From Pseudobdellovibrionaceae bacterium (GTDB lineage Bacteria; Bdellovibrionota; Bdellovibrionia; Bdellovibrionales; Bdellovibrionaceae): a stretch of 64,000 nucleotides of DNA. The position numbers and the translations under genes were made by a program. The notes beneath the pieces were generated by a model. It did no database searches and was not told the origin of the DNA. It saw only the letters and a list, made by a program, of their open reading frames with translations. The stretch spans positions 1-64,000 of the forward strand of contig JABWCN010000020.1 of assembly GCA_013359135.1 (NCBI GenBank), in the 5' to 3' direction. Positions within the stretch are counted from its first letter, which is position 1; each line of letters begins with the position of its first letter. This document shows, piece by piece, positions 23,273 to 31,177 of this stretch.

Positions 23273-23313
23273 GAGAAGTCTTCGCCAAAGCCTACACATG
23301 GCGAAGGCTTCTC
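23273..23313 (+). terminator. hairpin after the transfer operon
   Basis: GAGAAG-TCTTCGCCA pairs with TGGCGAAGG-CTTCTC around an 11-nt loop. The long, strong stem begins 4 bp after the stop of the replication-relaxation gene. It is followed by GATTAA and not a clean T-run, so it may act with Rho or as an mRNA 3' stabiliser. Confidence 0.6.
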
Positions 23314-23363
23314 TGATTAACTGATGAGAGAATATCTATCAAAAAGATAAAGAATAACAAGAG

Positions 23364-23480
23364 TTTCCCCACCGCCACCTCGTTCTTAACGTCCCTTGGC
23401 CGCTGTTGACCCCTCCCCCCCAACGAGTTGAGAGGAAGGGGTCAACAGCTAGGTACTAAACAGAGGTGGCGGTGGGGAAA
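23364..23480. other. nested inverted repeat, candidate origin of transfer
   Basis: The outer arms are an 18-bp perfect inverted repeat (23364-23381 TTTCCCCACCGCCACCTC and 23463-23480). Nested inside is a 13-bp perfect pair (GCTGTTGACCCCT 23402-23414 and AGGGGTCAACAGC 23437-23449) with a 22-nt loop containing a run of eight C (broken by one T upstream). It lies between the candidate relaxase gene and a small protein gene, with no coding sequence of its own. Such nested dyads at this position are typical of oriT or of plasmid replication origins. A transcriptional role is possible but the length argues for a DNA-processing site. Confidence 0.6.
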
Positions 23481-23501
23481 TAAAAAATAAAGGTAAGAGA
23501 T

Positions 23502-23915
23502 ATGGATAATAATATTAATATTAATAATAATATAAATACAAATACGGGGAAAGAGAGAGAAGAAGATCGTACTAATCAAATAGTCAGTGCCAAGTTACAA
23601 AGGATTGTGGTTTCTAATGAGTCATTGGTCGCATTGAAGGCCATCATTGATAAAGTGAATGATGGCTTCAATGGCGGCAAGGTCAATCAGACTGAAATCG
23701 CAAACTGGATAATCTTGCGTTTTCAGTCTGAGCTAGATGAATCTCAAATCAAAGACATTCGAGCTGAACACTTCGACGAAGTGGCCATGCTCGAAAACAT
23801 TTTAAAACAAGCGAAAGAGTCTGGAAAAGTCCCTACGGATTTCAAGAACTTGCTTCAAAAGCAATTTGGTCTGGACGAACCGACCAAGCGCAAGGCCAAA
23901 TCGGCCTTGACTTAA
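23502..23915 (+). CDS. small accessory protein beside the putative oriT
   Basis: This 137-residue protein starts with an Asn/Ile low-complexity stretch (MDNNININNNINTNTG, encoded by an AAT/ATT-rich repeat). A helical domain follows (VALKAIIDKVNDGFNGGKVN, TEIANWIILRF), with a basic tail (PTKRKAKSALT). Size, charge and position 22 bp after the nested repeat fit a relaxosome accessory or ribbon-helix-helix-like DNA-binding protein, but I see no diagnostic motif. The start has AAAGGT eight bases upstream. Confidence 0.55.
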   Translation: MDNNININNNINTNTGKEREEDRTNQIVSAKLQRIVVSNESLVALKAIIDKVNDGFNGGKVNQTEIANWIILRFQSELDESQIKDIRAEHFDEVAMLENILKQAKESGKVPTDFKNLLQKQFGLDEPTKRKAKSALT

Positions 23916-23957
23916 TAATAAAACCATTTCATCATTGATGAAATAACATTTTTGACC

Positions 23958-23970
23958 GATGAGAGTATAT
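23958..23970 (+). promoter_or_regulatory. possible operator of the XRE regulator
   Basis: GATGAGAGTATAT overlaps the start codon at 23969. A copy with one change, GATGAGAGAATAT, lies at 23323-23335 just before the nested repeat. Two near-identical 13-mers upstream of a small HTH regulator suggest its binding sites. Confidence 0.35.
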
Positions 23971-24193
23971 GCAAGGCAAAGAAGTACGATTGATTCGAGA
24001 GAAATTAGGTCTGAGCGTGGAAGAGTTTGCAGACCTTCTTTGCCTTGCTGGTTATCAAAGTGTGATGAACATTGAGTCGGATTTTCGCAAACCAAGTAAA
24101 CTCGCAATACGGCTTCTCCGCTACCTTGATGACCAACAGAAAAAAAAGGCATTGGAATTTATTGAGGAGTTTAAAGACTATGAGTCTAAATAA
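23969..24193 (+). CDS. XRE-type helix-turn-helix regulator
   Basis: This 74-residue protein is essentially one Cro/CI-like HTH: REKLGLSVEEFADLLCLAGY, then QSVMNIESDFRKPSKLAIRL with helix 3. This is followed by a short helical tail (DDQQKKKALEFIEEF). Regulators like this beside integrase genes commonly control excision and transfer. It sits between the oriT-like region and the recombinase. The start is the first ATG of the frame and lacks a strong ribosome site. Confidence 0.75.
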   Translation: MQGKEVRLIREKLGLSVEEFADLLCLAGYQSVMNIESDFRKPSKLAIRLLRYLDDQQKKKALEFIEEFKDYESK

Positions 24194-24218
24194 CTTTATC
24201 CAAATATGGAGTGTAACA

Positions 24219-24422
24219 ATGGCAAAAGTTAAAAACGCCGTTGAACACTTGAGAAATAAAAAAGAGATCGAAGTAGAACTAATCCCTGCCTATATGCCAG
24301 ATGCTGACTTCCAAGACAAAAAAGAGGAAGTACAAAATTTGATTTCAAGAATACTACTTTCCACACACAAGCGTGGAAGACCCTCTAACAGCAAAGAGGA
24401 GATAGAAGAATATGCAGCATAA
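24219..24422 (+). CDS. small protein upstream of the recombinase
   Basis: This 67-residue charged protein (EHLRNKKEIEVELIPAYMPD; tail KRGRPSNSKEEIEEY) has an AT-hook-like RGRP core. ATG 24219 has GGAG nine bases upstream. The stop region overlaps the recombinase start by 11 bp, so the two are coupled. A recombination-directionality or accessory DNA-binding role is possible but unproven. Confidence 0.55.
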   Translation: MAKVKNAVEHLRNKKEIEVELIPAYMPDADFQDKKEEVQNLISRILLSTHKRGRPSNSKEEIEEYAA

Positions 24423-26136
24423 AATTGGAATTTATGTTCGTGTCAGTACAGAGGAGCAGGCGCAGGTTGCTGATGGCTCAATCGAAAGCCAGCAACACCG
24501 AATCAATGGCTTTATTGACATCAAAAAACACCAAGAAAAAGGATGGGGAAAGGTCGTTGAAACCTATATTGATGATGGCTATTCCGCAGGAAGCACCAAC
24601 CGCCCTGCTTATCAACGAATGATTCGTGATCTTAAAACTGGTAAAATCAATTTAATCTTGGTGACAGATTTATCACGTCTATCGCGTAACATATCTGACT
24701 TTTGTGATCTCTATAAAGACTTCGGAAAGTACAAAGCAAATTTTCTTTCAATCAAAGAGCAATTCGATACAAGTACACCTATTGGCGAAATGATGGTTTT
24801 CAACATGGTTAATCTTGCTCAGTTTGAAAGAAAACAAACATCCGAAAGAATCTCAATGAACTTCCATTCACGGGCCATGCGTGGTCTTGTGAATGGTGGA
24901 AGTCCTTTGCTAGGCTATGACCGTGATCCATCAAATCCAGGAAAAAGAATTGTAAATGAAGATGAAGCCGAATTGGTTAAAAAGATTTTCCGTATGTACG
25001 ATGAAGGTCAAAGCCAGAATGCTGTTGCAGATCAGCTCACGAAAGATTGTGAGAAAAGAAAAGATTTGGGAAGTAAGAAATATCGCCACATCAAAGATGG
25101 TCGATGGACATTAAATGCTATTCAAAACATCCTAAAGAATTATGCCTACATTGGAAAACGTGAAGTGAATGTTGGCAATAAAAATGAAAAGCAAGAGTAT
25201 CTCAAGGCTTGGCAACAATACCAAATTGTTCCTGCTGCATGGGATGCGATTATTGACGAGAAGCTTTTTGCCCGTGTTCAGAAAAGAATGACAGAAGCTC
25301 ATCATAAGGAAAGAAAGCGTTTTGATGATGGCGAAAGACGCGCCTTTCTTGTCTCTGGGAGCATTAGGTGTGGCCATTGCGGAATGGCCTTAATTGGTCA
25401 GTCTGCTCACGGAAAAACACAAGTTCACCGCTACTACGGTCACAGACAAGTTGTTGGAGAAAAAATCGCTTGTCCAATTAAGCGTTTTCCGGCTGTTGAA
25501 ATTGAGACCGCAATTCTTCGACACTTGGATACAGTTTTGAGTGAACCTGGCTATCTTGATCAAATTGAACGCAATATTGAAAAAAGTGCTGGCGTAGATA
25601 AGAAAGCTACGAAACACAAATTCGACTCACTTCAAAAGTCGATTGAAAAAACGGAACGAGAAATTGAATCTATCTTTAAGCTCGTTACAAATATGGGGTC
25701 TGGCACGGCAGGTGCTGATCTTATCCAAGACAAACTACAAACGCTGGCAGAAAAAAAGAAGACATTGGAACAAGAGCTTAATCTTGTGATCCAAGCAGAG
25801 GAAAGTGCTGGCCAAGTTGAAACAGCAAAAAGACATATTGAGGCAAATGCTAAGGCCGTTAAGCTATCGCTTAAAAAGGCAAAGCCCCACTTACAGAAAA
25901 AACTTTTGGGTGCGCTTTTTCAGCAATTAGTTGCGACCGACACTGGCATTAAAGTCTTTTACCATTTGGCAGAATCTAAAAATTTAATTGGGAATTTAGT
26001 AAAAACAAAAAAGCCATCGGAGAAAAACTCCGATGGCGATTCTATTTCATCGAGCTGGAGAACAAGCCAAACCCTTGGATTTTTTTCGTCCAAGAGTTCG
26101 CCTATCCATTGTGTTGGTGGAGGCGGGGGGAATTGA
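24412..26136 (+). CDS. large serine recombinase, integrase of the element
   Basis: This 574-residue recombinase has a resolvase-type catalytic domain (IGIYVRVSTEEQ, nucleophile Ser12; LVTDLSRLSRN), a recombinase domain (about 165-270) and a zinc ribbon (IRCGHCGMALIG … ACPIKRFP). A long coiled coil follows (about 395-480). These are the parts of a large serine integrase. The final ~45 residues after VKTKK are encoded by what appears to be host DNA: the ssrA terminator, spacer, and the last 22 bp of tmRNA, ending CVGGGGGN. The native integrase stop was therefore probably lost or changed at the attachment junction. The protein may be active regardless, because the C-terminal tail lies beyond the known domains. 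Confidence 0.9.
   Translation: MQHKIGIYVRVSTEEQAQVADGSIESQQHRINGFIDIKKHQEKGWGKVVETYIDDGYSAGSTNRPAYQRMIRDLKTGKINLILVTDLSRLSRNISDFCDLYKDFGKYKANFLSIKEQFDTSTPIGEMMVFNMVNLAQFERKQTSERISMNFHSRAMRGLVNGGSPLLGYDRDPSNPGKRIVNEDEAELVKKIFRMYDEGQSQNAVADQLTKDCEKRKDLGSKKYRHIKDGRWTLNAIQNILKNYAYIGKREVNVGNKNEKQEYLKAWQQYQIVPAAWDAIIDEKLFARVQKRMTEAHHKERKRFDDGERRAFLVSGSIRCGHCGMALIGQSAHGKTQVHRYYGHRQVVGEKIACPIKRFPAVEIETAILRHLDTVLSEPGYLDQIERNIEKSAGVDKKATKHKFDSLQKSIEKTEREIESIFKLVTNMGSGTAGADLIQDKLQTLAEKKKTLEQELNLVIQAEESAGQVETAKRHIEANAKAVKLSLKKAKPHLQKKLLGALFQQLVATDTGIKVFYHLAESKNLIGNLVKTKKPSEKNSDGDSISSSWRTSQTLGFFSSKSSPIHCVGGGGGN
26001..26037 (-). terminator. intrinsic terminator of ssrA
   Basis: Read on the minus strand, GCCATCGGAG-TTTTT-CTCCGATGGC forms a perfect 10-bp stem followed by TTTTTTGTTTTT. 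The U-run is on the minus side only, so it serves the minus-strand tmRNA gene 78 bp upstream. It lies inside the 3' end of the recombinase frame. Confidence 0.85.
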
Positions 26137-26467
26137 ACCCCCGTCCGCAAGTGATCCACGAAAAGGCGCTACATACTTAGTCTTTGTTTTTAGTTTGACC
26201 ATCAGACTTCCAAAGACAAAATTCCAAAGGTCACTCCTCCAGTTTATTTAGGTTGGTGCCCTGGAGAAAACAACACGCAACCGGTACGGCATTAATGACA
26301 GTCTATTAGCTCAACACCGTCGATTCAGCTAGAGACCGTGGCAGAACTAAGCTGCCATTGCTACGTTTACGTCAGCAATTAAAAGTTTGCACCTTTTTAT
26401 CGAGGTCCTTGTGCGCCCCGGTATGCTCCCTTTGCTTCAGCGCCCACGTCGAAGCCGTGTCGCCCCC
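26115..26467 (-). ncRNA. ssrA: transfer-messenger RNA (tmRNA)
   Basis: tmRNA rescues stalled ribosomes and tags nascent proteins. The 353-nt gene begins GGGGGCGACACGGCTTCGAC and ends with the T-arm GGGGGTTCAATTCCCCC and acceptor …CGCCTCCACCA. The 5' GGGGGCG pairs with CGCCTCC in a 7-bp acceptor stem. The reading frame GCT-GAC-GTA-AAC-GTA-GCA-ATG-GCA-GCT-TAG gives a tag ADVNVAMAA (plus the charged Ala), ending in the usual hydrophobic AA. The terminator is at 26001-26037. The conjugative element sits immediately downstream of this gene. Confidence 0.96.
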
Positions 26468-26815
26468 AAAGTTCAAAACTTATTCTCTAACTTATCCTGA
26501 ATACCATGGAAATTTGTAAATTGATATTTTTAAGCAAGAGAACATTTAAAAAACATTTGAAACTACATGAATAGAATTAATTCGAGAAGTAAAATTCTAG
26601 TCAAAAAATATTTTTTTTAAAAGGAAAAAATCATTAAAAAAAAATTTATTTCTTAGGCTAACCAAATTTTGTCGAATTTCTCTAAACTTTTCATAAGTTA
26701 TCAACCAAACCCACAGACTTATCCACATACTAGACCATGTTTTTATGAGAAAATTTAATTTTTTTTAATATTTTAAAACGCAATGCACAACATTGTTTCA
26801 GAATAAAAAAGCAAA
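26468..26815. other. AT-rich intergenic region between ssrA and TIGR02147 gene
   Basis: The stretch is very AT-rich with many A and T runs. It should hold the ssrA promoter at its left edge; I see no strong -35/-10 pair. It contains one exact DnaA box (TTATCCACA, 26719-26727), but no cluster of boxes and no oriC-type genes nearby. No coding potential or RNA gene recognised. Confidence 0.5.
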
Positions 26816-26842
26816 AACCTTCACCAAATTAAAGTGAAGGTT
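26816..26842 (-). terminator. terminator overlapping the end of the TIGR02147 gene
   Basis: AACCTTCAC and GTGAAGGTT form a perfect 9-bp stem with a 9-nt loop, followed on the minus strand by TTTTGCTTTTTT. The stop codon of the gene at 26829 lies in the loop, so the last codons double as half of the terminator. Confidence 0.8.
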
Positions 26843-27863
26843 CAAATAAAGAGGCTGCTTGAAGGGCTTGTTCGGCCAAAGATTGAACTGCTGTTTTGTC
26901 TTTATCTAAAGACTTTAATTCCTCAAGTTGCTTCTTATACAAAGCTAACTGTTCAGGAGTCACTTTGTTTGTCACAGGGAAAAGTTGAATATTCAACTGA
27001 TACACACGTTCACCTTTTTTTTCTTTTCTGGCGATAGAGTTATCTTTATTCAAAGTTTTTCTCAACTGACGCAACTTAAATTTAATTTCTTCAAACTCTT
27101 CTTTACTCAGTGACATTGTTAAAGTTCCAAACTCACGCTCCTGAGGAGCATCTTGATACAAAGACTCAAGTCCTAAATACATCAACTGAGTTTGCAACTT
27201 TCTTACTAAGGCAACAGGAATTTCCTCAGGAGAGTCAATTAAATTATGAGATTTTCTAATCTCCCCGGTAATGGGATCTTTTTTGATTTCTCCGCTGGCT
27301 AATAAAGAGTTAAGTGCTGACTCAATCTCAGATTCAGAAGCTTTGTTGCGCAATAATTCTTTAAGATTCTTCATAGTAAAAGAAACACCCTCTTGGTCAA
27401 TCATTGCATAAACAATCCAGGCCACCCAATTAGGAATTTTTTCCCATGTCTTTCTGTCGATTTCACCTGATTTTAATTTTTGCTCTACACGAACTTCAGA
27501 GATTTTCTTTAAATAAATATTACGCTCAGAAGTATCTTCAGCTTGATTTAACTTAACCAAATATGAAAACTCTTCGGTTTGATCTTTATTTAAGCCCAAA
27601 GCCTTAGCAAATTTTCCAATCATATCATCTGAAAGATTCCTTTGCCCCTCGATAATCATTTTTAAGTAATTTGGAGACTTGATATTGGCTGCAGCAGAGA
27701 AAAGCTGATAACTATAAGGCCTAAGATCATTTTTGGTAACAAACTTCTTATACAGGTAAAACTCCTGCAAAAATAAACGATAGTCTAAATAATCAGACAA
27801 ATTAGGTTGAACGCTAAAACTCTTTGATTTTTCTTCGCTTTTTTTGGACTCACTAACCAACAT
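26829..27863 (-). CDS. TIGR02147-family protein (DUF4423)
   Basis: This 344-residue protein opens with the typical segment LSDYLDYRLFLQEFYLYKK, then an HTH-like region (SYQLFSAAANIKSPNYLKMI, GKFAKALGLNKDQTEEFSYL). A long helical domain follows, with IPNWVAWIVYAMIDQ and a C-terminal coiled coil. TIGR02147 proteins occur in many copies in Bdellovibrionota and Fibrobacteres and are thought to be DNA-binding regulators; no target is known. This gene supports the taxonomic placement of the host DNA. Ribosome site GGGGG is seven bases before ATG 27863. Confidence 0.85.
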   Translation of the reverse strand: MLVSESKKSEEKSKSFSVQPNLSDYLDYRLFLQEFYLYKKFVTKNDLRPYSYQLFSAAANIKSPNYLKMIIEGQRNLSDDMIGKFAKALGLNKDQTEEFSYLVKLNQAEDTSERNIYLKKISEVRVEQKLKSGEIDRKTWEKIPNWVAWIVYAMIDQEGVSFTMKNLKELLRNKASESEIESALNSLLASGEIKKDPITGEIRKSHNLIDSPEEIPVALVRKLQTQLMYLGLESLYQDAPQEREFGTLTMSLSKEEFEEIKFKLRQLRKTLNKDNSIARKEKKGERVYQLNIQLFPVTNKVTPEQLALYKKQLEELKSLDKDKTAVQSLAEQALQAASLFEPSL

Positions 27864-28156
27864 CCCTAACCCCCATCGCTAACTTAAGTACACAAAAGTA
27901 ATATATTAAAAGCAAATCAATTTTAATTTTGCCTTAACCCTATGCATTTCTTGTTAAATTCGAAATCAACTCTTACTTCATACCTCAGATAACTTATCTA
28001 GCAACTCAATCATGGGTCACTATTTAAGCAACTGGTGTCACATTTCCTCTGAAGTGCAAGTCAAACCTTCCTTGAGAAACATAATAGCAAACTAAGTGCC
28101 ATAACTTTTGACAACCATTTATTTTTTTCAAAACTTAGCATGAATATAAAAAGAAA

Positions 28157-28185
28157 AGCCAGTCATGAGGGGGCTCACACTGGCT
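28157..28185 (-). terminator. terminator of the lipoprotein gene at 28223
   Basis: AGCCAGT and ACTGGCT form a 7-bp stem with a 15-nt loop, followed on the minus strand by TTTTCTTTTT. A T-rich tail on the other strand (TATTTT) might also give weak termination in the plus direction. Confidence 0.7.
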
Positions 28186-28222
28186 TATTTTAGAATCAAA
28201 AAATCAGTTTGCAATATTATAC

Positions 28223-29515
28223 TTAGAAATTAGTTGGTACTAACTCTCTCGTCATTTTGAATTTAATTCGATTTTGTGATTTAGAAACTTTTGATTCAAA
28301 CATAACATCCATTGAGAATTGACCTTTTCCGTTATTTTCAGTCAGCTTGGCAGATTTGATCATCGACTGAAATTTCATATCCTTAATGAAGCGGGCTTTC
28401 TCTAAATACAAATCATTCCAGTCCTGAGCCTTGTCTACGTTATTTAACGAAGGAGATAAATCTTTCTTAACTGTTAACTCAGATTTAAAAGAAAGTACTT
28501 GATTAGCTACTCCCATGAGCACTGTTGTCTGAGCTGATTTTCCATTTAAAACTTCAAAAGAATATACATTAATTGTCGCCACTCTTTCAGAAGTTTGTAC
28601 ATCAAGATTTGAATTTCGCAAATATTGAGCAAGTTCATTAAAGTCAGAGTCTTCACTTAGATCCATTTGATAATCCAAACGTGCTCCAGATTGACGAAGA
28701 ACTATTTTAGTTTCTGCTCCAGACTTTTCTAGAGTGACAATCATGTTGTAACAGTCTTCACTGCGCTTATTTAAATCAATACACTCTGCAGTCATTTTTA
28801 TACTATCAAGGTTAACCACCATTAATTGGTTTTTATCATAAGGTGCTACAAATCTTCTCTCTTCGAACCCCTTACCAATTCTTAAACTCACATCAACAGT
28901 CAAATTTCCTTTTCTATCAATCAAAAACTGCGCATCGTAAATACTTTGAGAAAAAGCAATATCTTTTTCGATTTCGTCAGCAGTTTTTTCAGCAACTAGT
29001 TCCTGTAAAACTCTAAATACACCATCGTTAGCGATTGTAGTATAGTATAAACCGTAATCAGAAATGCCACCTGTTAGATACAATGAGTTTGCTAGCTTGT
29101 TGGCTGCTCCAGAAGAGGCTAAGGACTCTCCCACTTTAACTTTTTTATCACTCACCTGAGATGGTATTACTTTAGTCATTGTCTTAGAAGACGTCTTCAC
29201 AGGAACTTTGCGATCGTTAATATTACCTCTGCCATTCATCTTAAGAGAAACTTCTTCACTAGTTTTAACTCCTTTATTTGCAATGTCAGTTACAGGTTTT
29301 GGAGCTTCCTTAGAATTGTCTACTCTAGTTTTTTCTGCTTTATCGCTAACTTTTACATCAGGAGGTACTGACTCCGGAGCAGACTGAGGTGTTCCAGCTG
29401 GTTGAGGTGTTTGAGTCGCAACTGGAGCTTCTTGCCTAGTAGCTTCTTTCTTTTTTCCGCAAGACGCCAAAAAAAGAGACAGACCTAGAAAAATTATAAG
29501 TTTTTGCAAATTCAT
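28223..29515 (-). CDS. lipoprotein of unknown function
   Basis: This 430-residue lipoprotein has signal and lipobox LIIFLGLSLFLASCGKKKEA, with Cys19 as the lipidation site. A Pro/Gln/Ala/Lys-rich linker (APVATQTPQPAGTPQSAPES and on, to about residue 130) leads to a beta-rich domain (ISDYGLYYTTIANDGVFRVL, VSLRIGKGFEERRFVAPYD). The Lys after the +1 Gly gives no clear Lol avoidance signal, so it is probably in the outer membrane. It is transcribed alone, with its own terminator, after an AGGGGGAA ribosome site. Family not recognised. Confidence 0.75.
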   Translation of the reverse strand: MNLQKLIIFLGLSLFLASCGKKKEATRQEAPVATQTPQPAGTPQSAPESVPPDVKVSDKAEKTRVDNSKEAPKPVTDIANKGVKTSEEVSLKMNGRGNINDRKVPVKTSSKTMTKVIPSQVSDKKVKVGESLASSGAANKLANSLYLTGGISDYGLYYTTIANDGVFRVLQELVAEKTADEIEKDIAFSQSIYDAQFLIDRKGNLTVDVSLRIGKGFEERRFVAPYDKNQLMVVNLDSIKMTAECIDLNKRSEDCYNMIVTLEKSGAETKIVLRQSGARLDYQMDLSEDSDFNELAQYLRNSNLDVQTSERVATINVYSFEVLNGKSAQTTVLMGVANQVLSFKSELTVKKDLSPSLNNVDKAQDWNDLYLEKARFIKDMKFQSMIKSAKLTENNGKGQFSMDVMFESKVSKSQNRIKFKMTRELVPTNF

Positions 29516-29646
29516 TAAGTTCCCCCTTAGGTTATTTAGCTTTCAACTACGCTCTGGAATGGAGCAAGAACGAGGCCATCTAGAATCACAAAGGAAAACA
29601 CAAAAGAAACGTTGTCTTTAAAAAAAATTAAGTAAAAAATACACCT

Positions 29647-30339
29647 ATGTTTATTTTTTCAACGTCAGACAATACTACTTCTTCAACTATTTCTTATCAG
29701 AAAACTCGCGTTTATTCTTTGAAACTTTCATTGATGACTCTAATTTTGGTCATTTTATCAATTCTTTTTTTTGATCAAAAAATAACCTGGTTGTTTAGAG
29801 AAGATGATTGGAAATGGCTTTTTGCTAGAGAAATAACTAATGTCGGTCTATTTAGTCATTATTTTTTCTTAGCTCTTACAGGCTTGGCCATAAGCTTTTA
29901 TTTCATCAAAATAAAAAAAGACACCTCAGACCAAGTCATTCGCTTTTTAGAAAAATCTAAAGTCCTTGTTTACACTCTGTTATTTTCTGGTGTTTGGGTT
30001 CATATTTTTAAATTTCTACTTGGCAGACAACGTCCAAAGATTTCTCCAGATTTTTCCCCCCATGTATTTCACCCTTTAACAACAAACTGGGATTTTCATT
30101 CTCTACCTTCGGGACACACTCAAGTCTTATTTTGTGTAGCTAGTTTTTTAGCTTTTTACTACCCACGATACAGATATTTCTTTTTTATTTTAGCAGCGCT
30201 TTTAAGCTTCACTCGAGTTATGACCAGAGATCATTTCTTTGCTGATGTCATGATGGGAGCCCTTGTTGGTCATCTTAGTACTGTGTGGCTCTATACTTAC
30301 CTAATTAAAAAAAATGTTATTCGTTTAAAAAATCAGTAA
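29647..30339 (+). CDS. PAP2-superfamily membrane phosphatase
   Basis: This 230-residue protein has about five to six membrane segments and the three-part PAP2 signature: KFLLGRQRP (KxxxxxxRP), then PSGHT in WDFHSLPSGHTQVLF, then SRxxxxxH-like SFTRVMTRDHFFADVMMG. Family members hydrolyse undecaprenyl pyrophosphate, phosphatidylglycerophosphate or lipid A phosphates at the outer face of the inner membrane; the substrate here is not clear. The gene converges with the metallopeptidase gene and their 3' ends overlap by 23 bp. Confidence 0.9.
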   Translation: MFIFSTSDNTTSSTISYQKTRVYSLKLSLMTLILVILSILFFDQKITWLFREDDWKWLFAREITNVGLFSHYFFLALTGLAISFYFIKIKKDTSDQVIRFLEKSKVLVYTLLFSGVWVHIFKFLLGRQRPKISPDFSPHVFHPLTTNWDFHSLPSGHTQVLFCVASFLAFYYPRYRYFFFILAALLSFTRVMTRDHFFADVMMGALVGHLSTVWLYTYLIKKNVIRLKNQ

Positions 30340-31066
30340 GAGCTTGAGTGTTTTTTAAAGCTTGATTTTGTTTTTTATAGTTAGGACAATATCTTTGCAC
30401 TAAATTCCAAAAATCAGCCGAGTGATCTAAATGTTGTAAATGAGCTAGTTCATGAATAAGAACATAATCTGTTAGTTCATCTGAAAATAAAATGAGCTTC
30501 CAATTCAAGTTAATTATTTTTCTTGCAGAACAACTACCCCAGCGTTTTTTTTGCTCACGAAACTTCACTGCTGATGGAAACAAGCTCATCTCCCTAGCCC
30601 AGTAAGCGATCCTTTCCGAAAGATACGACATAGCTTCTCTTTTATAAAAATCGCGCAAGGCATGCAGTTGATTTTCATACTCAAGCTGCTTACTCAATGC
30701 ATTCCATTCGTTAATTGGGACGTGCAACAACAAATGACTCTCAACTAAAGATACAAAATATTTTTTCCCGGGAGTGATTACTACTCTAAGTTGACGCTCA
30801 TGTCCTCGAAATGGAAAGACTTCGGCCTCTTTAATTTTTTTTTCTGGAAATTGACTTTCAATTTTTTTGAAGTTCTCTAGATTTTTCTCAATCCATGATT
30901 GCTTGCTTTTTATAAAACTCAAAATAAAACTGGGCGGTGTTTTTAGTCCAGCTCTGACTATAATTGGTTTCTTGGGCGCCAATAAAATGGTCACAGAGCG
31001 ACGATGAGATTTTCTCTCCACTTTAATCTCTAGATTTTCAAATTGCAAAAATTCGATCTTACTCAA
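30317..31066 (-). CDS. YgjP-like zinc metallopeptidase domain protein
   Basis: This 249-residue cytoplasmic protein of the YgjP/DUF45 family has the zinc site YVLIHELAHLQHLDHSADFW (HExxH, third ligand H in LDHSADF) near residues 200-220, preceded by the family signature KKRWGSCSARKIINLNWKLI. Family members are SprT/WSS1-like proteases; E. coli YgjP has no firmly known substrate. Convergent overlap with the PAP2 gene at the 3' end. Confidence 0.88.
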   Translation of the reverse strand: MSKIEFLQFENLEIKVERKSHRRSVTILLAPKKPIIVRAGLKTPPSFILSFIKSKQSWIEKNLENFKKIESQFPEKKIKEAEVFPFRGHERQLRVVITPGKKYFVSLVESHLLLHVPINEWNALSKQLEYENQLHALRDFYKREAMSYLSERIAYWAREMSLFPSAVKFREQKKRWGSCSARKIINLNWKLILFSDELTDYVLIHELAHLQHLDHSADFWNLVQRYCPNYKKQNQALKNTQALTDFLNE

Positions 31067-31177
31067 GTTTATTAACTCGCCTTTACCTATTTGTTCTATC
31101 TTAGAACCTATTCAAAAATTTAATCAAGACTTAGTTCTACTAGATTTCAATTCTAAATTCAGCTATCATCAAAAGCG

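Noticed and set aside
23502-23550. AAT/ATT-rich repeat as iterons
   Set aside because: It is in frame at the start of a plausible gene and has no fixed period; simple low-complexity coding fits better.
26033-26251. Open plus-strand frame beyond the recombinase
   Set aside because: It covers the ssrA terminator and the 3' part of tmRNA; it is a chance frame in an RNA gene.
26719-26727. Exact DnaA box TTATCCACA in an AT-rich region, possible oriC
   Set aside because: Only one box is seen, with no dnaA, dnaN or gyr genes nearby; a single 9-mer in AT-rich DNA is expected by chance.
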